Of a DNA stretch of 33,780 nt, positions 16,464 to 24,321 are shown piece after piece. How positions within the stretch are numbered: the stretch's first letter is position 1; each line of letters begins with the position of its first letter. Source of the stretch: Pseudomonadota bacterium (lineage in GTDB: Bacteria; Pseudomonadota; Alphaproteobacteria; Rhizobiales; Rhizobiaceae); assembly GCA_023390055.1 (NCBI GenBank), contig JAEWDP010000015.1, positions 1 through 33,780 of the forward strand. Direction: 5' to 3'. Made by a program: the position numbers and the translations under genes. The notes beneath the pieces are model-generated. The model searched no databases. It saw nothing but the letters and a program-made list of their open reading frames with translations, and was not told the DNA's origin.

Positions 16464-17432
16464 TCAGGTCGCGCTGTTGAAATTTGCGCCGCCGGCATCG
16501 GTCAGGAGGAAAGCCTCGCCGCAGGCTTTGGCCAGCGTGCGGACCCTTAAAATATAGCTTTGACGTTCCGTTACGGAAATGACCCCGCGCGCATCCAGAA
16601 GATTGAAGGTGTGGGACGCCTTGATGCACTGGTCATAAGCCGGCAGGACACACTTGTGGAGGCGCTCATTTTCGCTGCCCTTGGGCGCACCAGCAGCAAG
16701 AAGCGCCTGGCACTCGGTTTCGGCATCGATGAAATGTCGGTGCAGGATGGCTGTGTCGGCAAATTCGAAATTGTGGCGGGAATATTCCTGCTCCGCCTGC
16801 AGGAAGACGTCGCCATATGTGATTTTCTCGTCACCTTCACGGCCGTTGAAATTCAAATCGTAAACATTGTCCACGCCCTGGACATACATCGCCAGACGTT
16901 CAAGACCATAGGTCAGCTCACCGGCAACAGGAGAGCATTCGATCCCGCAGATCTGCTGGAAATAGGTAAACTGCGAAACCTCCATGCCGTCGCACCAGCA
17001 TTCCCATCCGAGCCCCCAGGCTCCAAGGGTCGGGCTTTCCCAGTCGTCTTCGACGAAGCGTACATCGTGCAGCAGGGGATCAAGGCCGATTGCCTTCAAA
17101 GATCCAAGATAGAGTTCTTGCAGGTTCGAAGGGTTCGGCTTCAGGATCACCTGGTACTGATAGTAGTGCTGCAAACGGTTGGGGTTTTCGCCGTAGCGAC
17201 CATCAGAAGGCCTGCGAGACGGCTGTACATAGGCAGCCTTCCACGGCTTTGGCCCAAGGGAACGCAAGGTCGTGGCCGGATGGAATGTGCCGGCTCCGAC
17301 CTCCATGTCATAAGGTTGCAGGATCGCGCAGCCCTGATCGGCCCAATAGTTGTGAAGCGCAAGGATCAGCGCTTGAAAGGAGCGGGTCGGGGACATGTGG
17401 TCTGGAAGATCGGTCATCGCTATCGCCGGCAT
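16464..17432 (-). CDS. glyQ: Glycyl-tRNA synthetase alpha subunit
   Basis: Catalytic class II subunit that activates glycine and pairs with GlyS. 322 residues, normal length. The family core is intact: SFQALILALHNYWADQGCAI near the start, YDMEVGAGTFHPATTLRSLG, VQPSRRPSDGRYGENPNRLQ and LGWECWCDGMEV. Starts are possible at 17432, 17417 (MTDLPDH) and 17396 (MSPTRS); none has a strong ribosome site, so I keep the longest. It heads the run leading to lemA, the DUF2207 gene and glyS; both synthetase subunits are thus close but not adjacent. Confidence 0.96.
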   Translation of the reverse strand: MPAIAMTDLPDHMSPTRSFQALILALHNYWADQGCAILQPYDMEVGAGTFHPATTLRSLGPKPWKAAYVQPSRRPSDGRYGENPNRLQHYYQYQVILKPNPSNLQELYLGSLKAIGLDPLLHDVRFVEDDWESPTLGAWGLGWECWCDGMEVSQFTYFQQICGIECSPVAGELTYGLERLAMYVQGVDNVYDLNFNGREGDEKITYGDVFLQAEQEYSRHNFEFADTAILHRHFIDAETECQALLAAGAPKGSENERLHKCVLPAYDQCIKASHTFNLLDARGVISVTERQSYILRVRTLAKACGEAFLLTDAGGANFNSAT

Positions 17433-17520
17433 GTGAAACTGGATGGCGGACGAGTGCCACGCTGAACCGCAGGGGTCAAGGTTTTATAGGAGATCTGCCA
17501 GGATCCGGACATCGCGAAGG

Positions 17521-18036
17521 TTATCGCAAGAGATGACGATGCACGACGACCCATTCCTCGATTGGAATTTCCTGCGATGATGCAGCGACCGCGATCGTGT
17601 CAAAATGCACGACACGGCCTTCCAGCTCCCCGTTCAGCGCCGCGATCGCAGAAGCTTTCCTGTCTTCGGCAACACCATAGGCAAGCGAAATATGCGGGAG
17701 GAAGCTTTCGACATCCCCCTTCGACAGGCACGTGACAGCGATCGTCTTCATGCCAAGAAGACGATCGCTTGGTTCAAATTGCGCAAACAGCGAACGATAG
17801 AAGAGTGGCAGTCCCGCAACCCGTGAAATCGGCGAACTGAATGCCGCATGCCCTGCAAAATTCTGCTCGACCACTTCGGCAAGACCAGTTGCCGAAATCG
17901 GCATGTCTTCCTGAAGTGTCAAATGCGGACAAAATACCTTTGTACCGTAGGTCACCGCCAGCCGGTCAACAATCGACTGGAGGAATGCCAGATCGCTCGC
18001 ACATGGCATAAGCCAGAGGGAATGCTGTTTGATCAT
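17521..18036 (-). CDS. 2H-superfamily cyclic phosphodiesterase
   Basis: 171-residue cytoplasmic protein with two HxT/S motifs, the catalytic pair of the 2H phosphoesterases: CPHLTLQED (His38, Thr40) and LPHISLAYG (His115, Ser117). The opening IKQHSLWLMP and the spacing resemble the CPDase family, whose studied members open 1,2-cyclic phosphates of ribose derivatives; LigT-like RNA ligase/phosphodiesterase is the alternative. The start is ATG 18036; the open frame continues to 18228 but would overlap a hairpin and the upstream permease gene. It lies 167 bp downstream of the inositol-locus permease genes on the same strand and could take a cyclic inositol phosphate as substrate; that is only a guess from position. 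Confidence 0.75.
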   Translation of the reverse strand: MIKQHSLWLMPCASDLAFLQSIVDRLAVTYGTKVFCPHLTLQEDMPISATGLAEVVEQNFAGHAAFSSPISRVAGLPLFYRSLFAQFEPSDRLLGMKTIAVTCLSKGDVESFLPHISLAYGVAEDRKASAIAALNGELEGRVVHFDTIAVAASSQEIPIEEWVVVHRHLLR

Positions 18037-18150
18037 GTTGCGCAATTTTCTTGTCTGCACCGGTTTCGCCCGGCCCTTGATTGTTGCGCTCAAGAAGACG
18101 ACGGCAGCCAGCCGATGTCCCTGTGCGCATCGCATTTCATGTGTTGCAAG

Positions 18151-18168
18151 CCGCCCCTCACGGGGCGG
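18151..18168 (-). terminator. GC-rich hairpin after the ABC permease genes
   Basis: CCGCCCC and GGGGCGG form a perfect 7-bp stem with a 4-nt loop, 35 bp past the stop of the last permease gene. The minus strand has only CTT after it; the plus strand has TTTTT six bases on. It probably marks the end of the inositol-locus transcript, possibly with read-through to the phosphodiesterase gene. Confidence 0.5.
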
Positions 18169-18202
18169 GCCACGTTTTTCCCGGTCAATGTCGCAGACGC
18201 AA

Positions 18203-19018
18203 TTATCGCCCGACCTTCGAGAGGACATCGGCCCGAAGGAACCGCTCGATCACAAACATGAAGGCGATGGATGGAACAAGCAGGATCAATGCGGTGATGG
18301 AGGCAATCTGGTAGTTGCCGCCGGAGCCAGCCGTGTAGAGCAATAGCGGCAAGGTGGAAATGTTGGGAGCGCCGACAAAATAGGTGCCTGTGAATTCATC
18401 GAGTGATTCGAGGAATACAAAGATTGCACTTGCCAGAAGCCCGGGAGCTGCAATCGGCAATGTCACGTCACGAAATGTCCGAAGCGCCGATGCCCCCATC
18501 GAGCGGGCCGCCTCTTCGAGCTCCCTGTCAATTGACGAAAATGCCGCCGTTGCAATCCACACGGCATAGACAAGGCCGTGGGTCACATGAACAAGCACCA
18601 CGCCGAGAACCGTCCCATTGAGACCGAACTGATAGAAGAGACGTGCAATATTCACATAAACCGGCAGGTTTGGGAATGCTTGTGGAATTAGCAGGATGAG
18701 CAGGATGAGGCCGCGTTGTGGCAAGGGCAGTCTTGCAAGCGCGTAGCCCGACGGTATTGCCAGGCCGATGGACACGATCACGGTGAGGGTAGCGATGAAC
18801 ACGCTCATGATCAGCGACGAGGTCGCGTTTCCGCGCGGAGAAAAGACGTTGAACCAATAGGAAAAACCGTAATCGATCGGCAAGGCGTATGGAAAATACC
18901 AGCGTTCGGCAACCGCCCACAGGAGCAGGTTGGTCAAGGGGCCGAAAATCACGAAGGCGAGAATGCCGAGACCGATTGCCCGCGGGATCCATTTCAGGTC
19001 GAGTTGGCCGGCGCTCAT
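18203..19018 (-). CDS. ABC transporter permease (POPT-type, second subunit)
   Basis: 271-residue inner-membrane permease with six hydrophobic segments, from GLGILAFVIFGPLTNLLLWA to ITALILLVPSIAFMFVIE. The cytoplasmic loop EEAARSMGASALRTFRDVTLP is the EAA motif that contacts the ATPase. The pattern is that of the second permease of iron, polyamine or organophosphate importers (PotC/PhnV-like). Its ATG overlaps the end of the upstream permease by 4 bp (ATGA), so the two are translationally coupled. Last gene of the transporter operon. Confidence 0.9.
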   Translation of the reverse strand: MSAGQLDLKWIPRAIGLGILAFVIFGPLTNLLLWAVAERWYFPYALPIDYGFSYWFNVFSPRGNATSSLIMSVFIATLTVIVSIGLAIPSGYALARLPLPQRGLILLILLIPQAFPNLPVYVNIARLFYQFGLNGTVLGVVLVHVTHGLVYAVWIATAAFSSIDRELEEAARSMGASALRTFRDVTLPIAAPGLLASAIFVFLESLDEFTGTYFVGAPNISTLPLLLYTAGSGGNYQIASITALILLVPSIAFMFVIERFLRADVLSKVGR

Positions 19019-19836
19019 CGGTTTTCCCTCATGGTTTGTCTGAGATAGACCCAGGCAACAACGCTCGTCGCAAGCAACGAGATGACACCGAGCGCATTCG
19101 CCACGCCGTAGTCACCATAGGCATTGATACGGAAGGCCATGCTGGCTGTGATCATGGTCGGGGAATGAGCATTGATCATCAGTGGCACCGACAGGACCGA
19201 CATCATCGTCACGAAGCTCAAGATGAGGCCGACCATCAGTGTCGGCAGTACCTGGGGCAGGATGATTTCGATCAGGATGCGCAGGCGGTTTGCCCCAAGG
19301 TTGCGGGCGGACTCGATCATGGACCGGTCAAGCGACGCCATGGCACCTGCCAGGAGGAGAGTTACGAATGGTGTCTGCTTCCATACAAAGGCGATGACTA
19401 TTCCGCGCCAGTCAAGGAAGCTCATCGTCTGTGCAGCAGAAAGGATACCGCCTTCGACCAGCATGCTGTTCATAAGGCCATTTTTTGCCAAAAATGTTCG
19501 CAGGATCTGCCCAACAACAATGAACGGCACGAACAAGGGCCAGCGATAGAGCCATCTGAGGATCGTTACCGCCCGTGGATTGGAGCCGAGCGTCAGATAT
19601 CCGCCGATCGCGATCGAGCATAGGCCGATCAGAGCGGACGACAAGACGACGATCACAAGCGTGAACAGGATATCGCTTGCGTAAAGTTCAAACGCCTTGT
19701 GGAAATTGCCGAAGCCAAGATTGCCATCGACATCGAAGGCACCCGTGATCGAGCTGGCCAAAGGCACGATAAACAAGAGCACGACAATGATAAGTGCCGG
19801 CGTAACCAAAAAGAGGCCGATGAGTGGTAACGGCAT
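19015..19836 (-). CDS. ABC transporter permease (POPT-type, first subunit)
   Basis: 273-residue inner-membrane permease. Hydrophobic segments begin at LIGLFLVTPALIIVVLLFIV, and the EAA loop reads ESARNLGANRLRILIEIILP. It pairs with the downstream permease as a heterodimer, as in PotB/PotC-type systems. I chose ATG 19836 (MPLPLIG) because AGGA lies 8 nt upstream; ATG 19845 and an open extension to 19881 are less likely. It follows the binding-protein gene after a strong hairpin. Confidence 0.9.
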   Translation of the reverse strand: MPLPLIGLFLVTPALIIVVLLFIVPLASSITGAFDVDGNLGFGNFHKAFELYASDILFTLVIVVLSSALIGLCSIAIGGYLTLGSNPRAVTILRWLYRWPLFVPFIVVGQILRTFLAKNGLMNSMLVEGGILSAAQTMSFLDWRGIVIAFVWKQTPFVTLLLAGAMASLDRSMIESARNLGANRLRILIEIILPQVLPTLMVGLILSFVTMMSVLSVPLMINAHSPTMITASMAFRINAYGDYGVANALGVISLLATSVVAWVYLRQTMRENR

Positions 19837-19886
19837 GAGAAGCATCCTGAATAGAAAGCACCGCGGCCGGGAATGCGCCACGCTGG

Positions 19887-19920
19887 ACCGGCACCGGACC
19901 TGGCAAGGCCCGGTGCCGGT
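19887..19920 (-). other. Intercistronic stem-loop between binding protein and permease genes
   Basis: ACCGGCACCGG (19887-19897) pairs perfectly with CCGGTGCCGGT (19910-19920), 11 bp, and CCT/AGG can extend inside the loop. It lies 5 bp after the binding-protein stop. No T-run follows in the direction of transcription. Hairpins in this position commonly protect the binding-protein mRNA from decay or cause partial termination, giving more binding protein than permease. Confidence 0.65.
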
Positions 19921-19925
19921 TTTGA

Positions 19926-21059
19926 TCAGTTACCGACCTGGCGCTCATAGGCTTCGAGGATTGCGGTGTTGTAGGGCGCAATCGGGAAGGACTTGCCATA
20001 TTTCGCCAGATCCTCGGGGGAAACATCGTCGAAGAGCTTCGCCCATGTGGCTTCATCGAGTTCGGCCTGGACATATTGTGGATCGATGCCCGGATACCAG
20101 TTGAAGCGCTCAACAATGCCTTCCGCCTGGACCTTGGGGCTCGTCGCAAGGTTGACGAACTTTTCGGCCAGTTCCTTGTTCGGCGCCTTGGCAGGAATGA
20201 CGTAATGCATCGGCTGACCGGGCATGCCGGGGGCCGGTAATACGAGCTTCATGTCCGGCGGCAGCTGGCCGTTGGCAATCCAGGAATAGAACATGTCCAC
20301 CCAGACCGGGCCGATGGAGATCTCGCCACGGCTCAGCATATCGAGCGTACCGGCATTGCCCGGCGTGAATGTCGCGTTTGTCGAGAAATCCTTGAGCTTG
20401 GCGAAGGCGTCATTCCAGGTCTCGGCCTGGCTTTCCTCAAAAGGCCCGTTCATCAGCTTGTCTGCATCACCAGCAAAGGCATAGATCCAGCCCATGACGA
20501 AGCTGACGCCTGATGCGCCGCCCTTGATCCCGTTATAGCCGAACTGCTTGGGGTTCTCCTTCGCCCAGGCCACCAGTTCCTCGTAGCTTCTTGGCGGCTC
20601 TGGAACCAGGATCGGGTTATAGGCCAGCGCTGTCTGGCTGTTGAACATCGGCATAACATAGCCTTCGACATTCGAACCGAGCGCCATCTTCGCATTGGCG
20701 TTCGTTACCAGTTTGCCGCTTTCGATGTTGTCACGGTACTTCTCCAGATGGCCTCTTTCGACCATCGGACCGGCAAATTTTTCGTGAATGATGGCAACGT
20801 CTGCATCAAATTCTTCGACATTGGCCTGTTTTTGCGCGTCGAAACGTTCGAGGATCTTCTGGGATCCTGCATCACCTGCACCGGTACCGATCGCGCGCAC
20901 GCTCGTGCCAGGGTTCTGTTCCTCGAACAAAGGCCCCAGATACTCGTTGATGTAATCGACCATGTTCTGGTCGCCCGCCGTAATGACGGTCAGTTCCTGT
21001 GCCATCAATGGTGACGTGCTCATTCCCAGCACGATCATCGAGCAAAACATTTTCCTCAT
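19926..21059 (-). CDS. ABC transporter periplasmic substrate-binding protein (POPT-type)
   Basis: 377-residue exported binding protein. Signal peptide at 1-20 (MRKMFCSMIVLGMSTSPLMA), then QELTVITAGDQNMVDYINEY, the opening of the iron/polyamine/phosphonate-type binding fold. The repeated lobes include MPMFNSQTALAYNPILVPEP and DMLSRGEISIGPVWVDMFYS. It is unlike the ribose/inositol (CUT2) binding proteins that normally serve iol genes. Start ATG 21059 has AGGGAGA about 9 nt upstream; an upstream in-frame extension to 21098 is rejected. The substrate cannot be read from sequence; genome context points to an inositol derivative, perhaps phosphorylated. Confidence 0.9.
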   Translation of the reverse strand: MRKMFCSMIVLGMSTSPLMAQELTVITAGDQNMVDYINEYLGPLFEEQNPGTSVRAIGTGAGDAGSQKILERFDAQKQANVEEFDADVAIIHEKFAGPMVERGHLEKYRDNIESGKLVTNANAKMALGSNVEGYVMPMFNSQTALAYNPILVPEPPRSYEELVAWAKENPKQFGYNGIKGGASGVSFVMGWIYAFAGDADKLMNGPFEESQAETWNDAFAKLKDFSTNATFTPGNAGTLDMLSRGEISIGPVWVDMFYSWIANGQLPPDMKLVLPAPGMPGQPMHYVIPAKAPNKELAEKFVNLATSPKVQAEGIVERFNWYPGIDPQYVQAELDEATWAKLFDDVSPEDLAKYGKSFPIAPYNTAILEAYERQVGN

Positions 21060-21132
21060 TACCAAGTTCTCCCTATGTGTCCTGCCTCCAGGCAGCACGG
21101 TTGATATTCACCCTGTGTCTGGTCGTAACCCA

Positions 21133-21155
21133 GGAAGGCCGGCTGGCGGCCTTCC
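21133..21155 (-). other. Intercistronic stem-loop between ABC ATPase and binding protein genes
   Basis: GGAAGGCC and GGCCTTCC form a perfect 8-bp stem with a 7-nt loop in the 157-bp gap. No T-run on the minus strand. With the hairpin at 19887-19920 it brackets the binding-protein gene and may help set its mRNA level. Confidence 0.55.
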
Positions 21156-21216
21156 CCATGCAGATCGGGATGAGCTTCATGCACTCACGAGACCTCCCGA
21201 CAGCCTCCCGCCCCCT

Positions 21217-22299
21217 CTATGTGCGGGGGAAGATGTAAAGCCGGTCAGCCGGGATGCGAAGGCGCACCGCACTGCCGTCTTCAAAACGCTGTTCAGCATC
21301 GACGAGAACAGTATTGGAGCCGAGATGAACCACGTGGCGCCAGATCCCACCCGGATAGCTGACCCGGTCGACCACGCCAGTCAGGACAAGGCCGTCTTTA
21401 CCGGCCTCATCGTCGTGATCATCGAGAGCACAAAGTCGAATGGATTCACTGCGAAAGCGTGCGATGGCCGCGCCCGTCACCGCTGTTTCGCCATTGCGGC
21501 GCAAGACGGTTCGAGGATTGTGTGGCCCCTCAGCAATCTCGACCTGGTTACCCGTCACGACGACATCGATTTCGATGATGTTTTCGGCTCCCATGAACGC
21601 TGCAACGAAAGCGGAATTCGGCTGGTTGTAGACTTCCTGCGGCGTTCCCGCCTGAGCAATTTCTCCACCATTCAAGATGACGATGCGGTCGGCCATGACC
21701 ATTGCCTCCTCACGGTCATGCGTGACGTGAACGGCGGTGATGCCCAGCCTTCGCTGAAGCGCGCTGATTTCGTGACGAACCGTCAGGCGGATGCGGGCAT
21801 CAAGATTGGACAGTGGTTCATCGAGCAGAAGGATCTCAGGATTGATCGCCAGTGCCCGCCCAAGAGCCACGCGCTGACGTTGCCCGCCCGACAGTTCCGA
21901 TGGCTTTCGGTTGCCGAGTGCTTCAAGACCAAGCAGGTTCTTCAACTCGTCGACCCGTTTTCTGGCCACATCGGCGGGCGTGCGCCTGAGCTTCAGGCCG
22001 TAACCGATATTCTGGTCGATGCTCATGTGGGGCCACAGCGCGTAGGATTGAAAGACCAGGGCCATTCCACGCTTGTCCGGCGGCAACCGCGTGACGTCGC
22101 GCCCACCAATCTGGATGGCACCATGCGTCGGTGAATTGAACCCGGCAATAGTGCGAAGCAATGTCGTCTTGCCGCAGCCGGAGGATCCAAGCAAGGCGAC
22201 AAATTCACCCTTGTCGACCGAAAGGTCGATACCTTTCAGAACCTCGACTTCGCCGTAACGCACCCGGGCTCCAGAAACCTCAAGATATCCGCCCAACAT
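21217..22299 (-). CDS. ABC transporter ATP-binding protein
   Basis: 360-residue ATPase of the importer. Walker A GSSGCGKT at 38-45, Q-loop VFQSYALWP at 82-90, signature LSGGQ at 136-140, Walker B ILLLDEP at 156-162 and H-loop VTHDREEA are intact. The C-terminal third is a TOBE-type regulatory domain, as in PotA/FbpC/UgpC-like ATPases. It starts at ATG 22299; GGGAGG is very close upstream, so TTG at the second codon is also possible. An operator-like palindrome lies 24 bp upstream. It is encoded after the phosphatase gene and before the binding-protein gene. Confidence 0.93.
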   Translation of the reverse strand: MLGGYLEVSGARVRYGEVEVLKGIDLSVDKGEFVALLGSSGCGKTTLLRTIAGFNSPTHGAIQIGGRDVTRLPPDKRGMALVFQSYALWPHMSIDQNIGYGLKLRRTPADVARKRVDELKNLLGLEALGNRKPSELSGGQRQRVALGRALAINPEILLLDEPLSNLDARIRLTVRHEISALQRRLGITAVHVTHDREEAMVMADRIVILNGGEIAQAGTPQEVYNQPNSAFVAAFMGAENIIEIDVVVTGNQVEIAEGPHNPRTVLRRNGETAVTGAAIARFRSESIRLCALDDHDDEAGKDGLVLTGVVDRVSYPGGIWRHVVHLGSNTVLVDAEQRFEDGSAVRLRIPADRLYIFPRT

Positions 22300-22322
22300 C
22301 GCCTCCCAGTATCACCCTTGAA

Positions 22323-22336
22323 TGCACAGCAGTGCA
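22323..22336. promoter_or_regulatory. LacI-type operator before the ABC ATPase gene
   Basis: TGCACAGCAGTGCA differs by one base from the core of the perfect palindrome at 23207-23224. It lies 24 bp upstream of the ATPase gene start. A CAGACA is placed like a -35 box on the far side, giving the same layout as the stronger site. Probably a secondary site for the LacI-type regulator encoded at 30280-31293. Confidence 0.6.
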
Positions 22337-22391
22337 CCGTTTGTCTGCGACCTTCTCGACCATCGACCACACGACCGTGCCCGGCACGCAA

Positions 22392-23177
22392 TCAGACATC
22401 TTCACGCAATGCGATCTTCGCGGCAGTACTGATCTTTTCGGCAAGTCCCGGCGCCGCTGCCAGAACCGCCCCGCCATTAATGAGTGTCTCTTGTCCGGCG
22501 AACGAGCAGATCCGCCCGCCGGCCTCCTTGACCAGCAAGAGGCCGGCCAGGCAGTCCCAGGAGTTCATGTGGCTTTCGACATAACCTTCGTTGCGCCCGT
22601 CGGCAACGTAGGCAAGACCAAGTGCACCCGAGCCCGCACGCCGGACATTGAAGCCTGTTTCCAGGAGAGCATCAAGAACCTGCATATAGTGGCACTTCGG
22701 GACACGCGTCGACCAGCCAAGCTCCACGGTGGCGGCAGACGCCTGATTGCTCGCAGAGACCCTGATCTCACGCCCGTTCAACGTTGCACCGCGCCCGCGT
22801 TCAGCAAAATAGAGATCACCGACTGCTGGATTGTAAATGGCTCCGATTTCCACATTCCCCGAGGCAACATAGGCGATTGCCACGCAAAAATGGGGAATAT
22901 TGCGGGCAAAATTGGCAGTCCCGTCGATCGGATCGACGACCCACATGCTGTCGGAGCTGATGCCGCCGGTCTCTTCACCGAAAAACCCGTCTAAAGGATA
23001 TGAAGAGGCGATCCGCTCGCGAATGAAGGCTTCGCACGCGCCGTCCGTCTCGGTCAGATAGTCCTGAGGTCCCTTCATGTCGAATATCCGGGCACGGCCA
23101 AAGGCCTTCATGACAAAATCGCCGGCGTCAACGACCAGGCTACGGCAGAACGCAGCCCTCTCCTCACGTGCATTCAA
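22392..23177 (-). CDS. Inositol-monophosphatase-family phosphatase
   Basis: 261-residue cytoplasmic Mg-dependent phosphatase of the IMPase/SuhB/CysQ superfamily. All metal-site motifs are present: GEET at 67-70, WVVDPIDGTANF at 79-90 and NSWDCLAG near 200. Unlike housekeeping SuhB it sits in an inositol-catabolic and transporter locus, so inositol phosphate is the likely substrate; histidinol phosphate or another sugar phosphate is possible. No ATG fits. I chose the TTG at 23177 because GGAGGTAGAGGAC directly precedes it with good spacing; the in-frame TTG at 23192 has no site. It starts the second transcription unit with its own operator and promoter. Confidence 0.88.
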   Translation of the reverse strand: MNAREERAAFCRSLVVDAGDFVMKAFGRARIFDMKGPQDYLTETDGACEAFIRERIASSYPLDGFFGEETGGISSDSMWVVDPIDGTANFARNIPHFCVAIAYVASGNVEIGAIYNPAVGDLYFAERGRGATLNGREIRVSASNQASAATVELGWSTRVPKCHYMQVLDALLETGFNVRRAGSGALGLAYVADGRNEGYVESHMNSWDCLAGLLLVKEAGGRICSFAGQETLINGGAVLAAAPGLAEKISTAAKIALREDV

Positions 23178-23190
23178 GTCCTCTACCTCC
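23178..23190 (-). promoter_or_regulatory. Strong ribosome-binding site for a TTG start
   Basis: GGAGGTAGAGGAC ends at the TTG of the phosphatase gene; GGAGG is 8 nt from the start codon. This site decides the start against the in-frame TTG five codons upstream. Confidence 0.65.
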
Positions 23191-23203
23191 AAATTTCACA
23201 CAA

Positions 23204-23232
23204 TCGATTGCACAGCTGTGCAATGTTGTCAA
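23204..23232 (-). promoter_or_regulatory. Promoter with perfect LacI-type operator in its spacer
   Basis: On the minus strand a perfect -35, TTGACA (23232-23227), is followed after 17 bp by a weak -10, AATCGA (23209-23204). The spacer holds ATTGCACAGCTGTGCAAT (23207-23224), a perfect 18-bp palindrome. A repressor bound there would block RNA polymerase directly. It drives the phosphatase-ABC transporter genes. Confidence 0.75.
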
Positions 23233-23503
23233 TGACGATAGCTGGGCGCTGACGGCGACCGGATGATCAACCTCATTTCGCTATTACGTGATCGATATGA
23301 CAGCTATATGAAGGTCTCTGTCGAAAAGGACTGCACAAAATTGACGCCACGACTGCGCATGAGACAGCTTCCAGAGTATCTGTTCGACAAGCACGGTCAG
23401 ATGGTGAGAAACCATTGATCGACAGAACGTATCGGCCCGCTTTTGAAAGTGAGTGTCGCGTCAACCGTAGCAATGTTTCACTCAGTCACACATAAGGCGG
23501 CAG
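23233..23503. other. Gap between iolB and the phosphatase promoter
   Basis: About 270 bp without a supportable gene. A 66-codon minus-strand frame (23273-23473) has no ribosome site and reads as low-information sequence. No terminator-like hairpin was found after iolB. Confidence 0.4.
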
Positions 23504-24301
23504 CTAGCGCATAAGGTGCTCGACATTTGGCGCTGGAACAAAACGCCACTTGCGCAAGGGTCCGGCCATCACGTTCAGATAATACATTTCGAAACCGAAC
23601 GGCGCACCGCAAGGGTGATGCCCGCGCGGTACACAAACGACATCACCATCATGAACGGCCATCGTCTCGTTCAACTGCAGGTCATCGGTATAGACCCTTT
23701 GAACCCCAAACCCGTCTGCTGGATTCAATCTGTGATAATAGGTCTCTTCGAGATAGGTAATGCGCGGAAAATCATCCTCGTCATGGCGATGGCTCGGAAA
23801 GCTCGACCAGTGACCGGCGGGCGTAAAGACCTCCGTCACGAGAAGGGAATCGCAATAGTCTTCGTTCTCCATCGCGATATTGTTGATAAAGCGCGTATTT
23901 GTCCCCTCCCCGCGCTTAGTCAGGGTGATACCGTCTGGCCCGATCAGGTGCGCTTCGTGTCCACCCTTGCCCGGTGCCGAACAGACCGCGATGACGCAGT
24001 CTGTCTTTGCCTCGGCTTTCCATTTGCATCCGTTCGGCAGGTAGAGACAATGGGGCGGGATCTTTTCGAAAACGCTCATGCGCTCACCAAGGACGCCCCA
24101 ATCGCGCTTTGCCCCCGCAATTGCCGCCTTGCCTTCGACCATCACGAGCATGACTTCACGTTCGCCCGTCAGTTCTGAAGCGATTTCGCCAGGACGCAAG
24201 CGGTAGAGCGAGAAGCCAACGTAACGCCAGCCAGCTGAGGCCGGCGTTATCTCATGTACCTTGCCGTGGGCACCAAAGGGGCGATGGAGCAGATCGGGCA
24301 T
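23504..24301 (-). CDS. iolB: 5-deoxy-glucuronate isomerase
   Basis: Isomerises 5-deoxy-D-glucuronate to 2-deoxy-5-keto-D-gluconate in myo-inositol breakdown. 265 residues, two cupin halves. The metal-binding block FPSHRHDEDDFPRITYLEET is characteristic of IolB, as is GVQRVYTDD and the C-terminal VCVPRGHHPCGAPFGFEMYY. ATG start with GGAG 5 nt upstream. It follows iolE after 20 bp in the same transcript. Complete and apparently functional. Confidence 0.96.
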   Translation of the reverse strand: MPDLLHRPFGAHGKVHEITPASAGWRYVGFSLYRLRPGEIASELTGEREVMLVMVEGKAAIAGAKRDWGVLGERMSVFEKIPPHCLYLPNGCKWKAEAKTDCVIAVCSAPGKGGHEAHLIGPDGITLTKRGEGTNTRFINNIAMENEDYCDSLLVTEVFTPAGHWSSFPSHRHDEDDFPRITYLEETYYHRLNPADGFGVQRVYTDDLQLNETMAVHDGDVVCVPRGHHPCGAPFGFEMYYLNVMAGPLRKWRFVPAPNVEHLMR

Positions 24302-24321
24302 GCTTTCTCCAGTTCTGTTCT

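Noticed and set aside
23273..23473. 66-codon minus-strand frame after iolB
   Set aside because: No ribosome site, unusual composition and no recognised motif.
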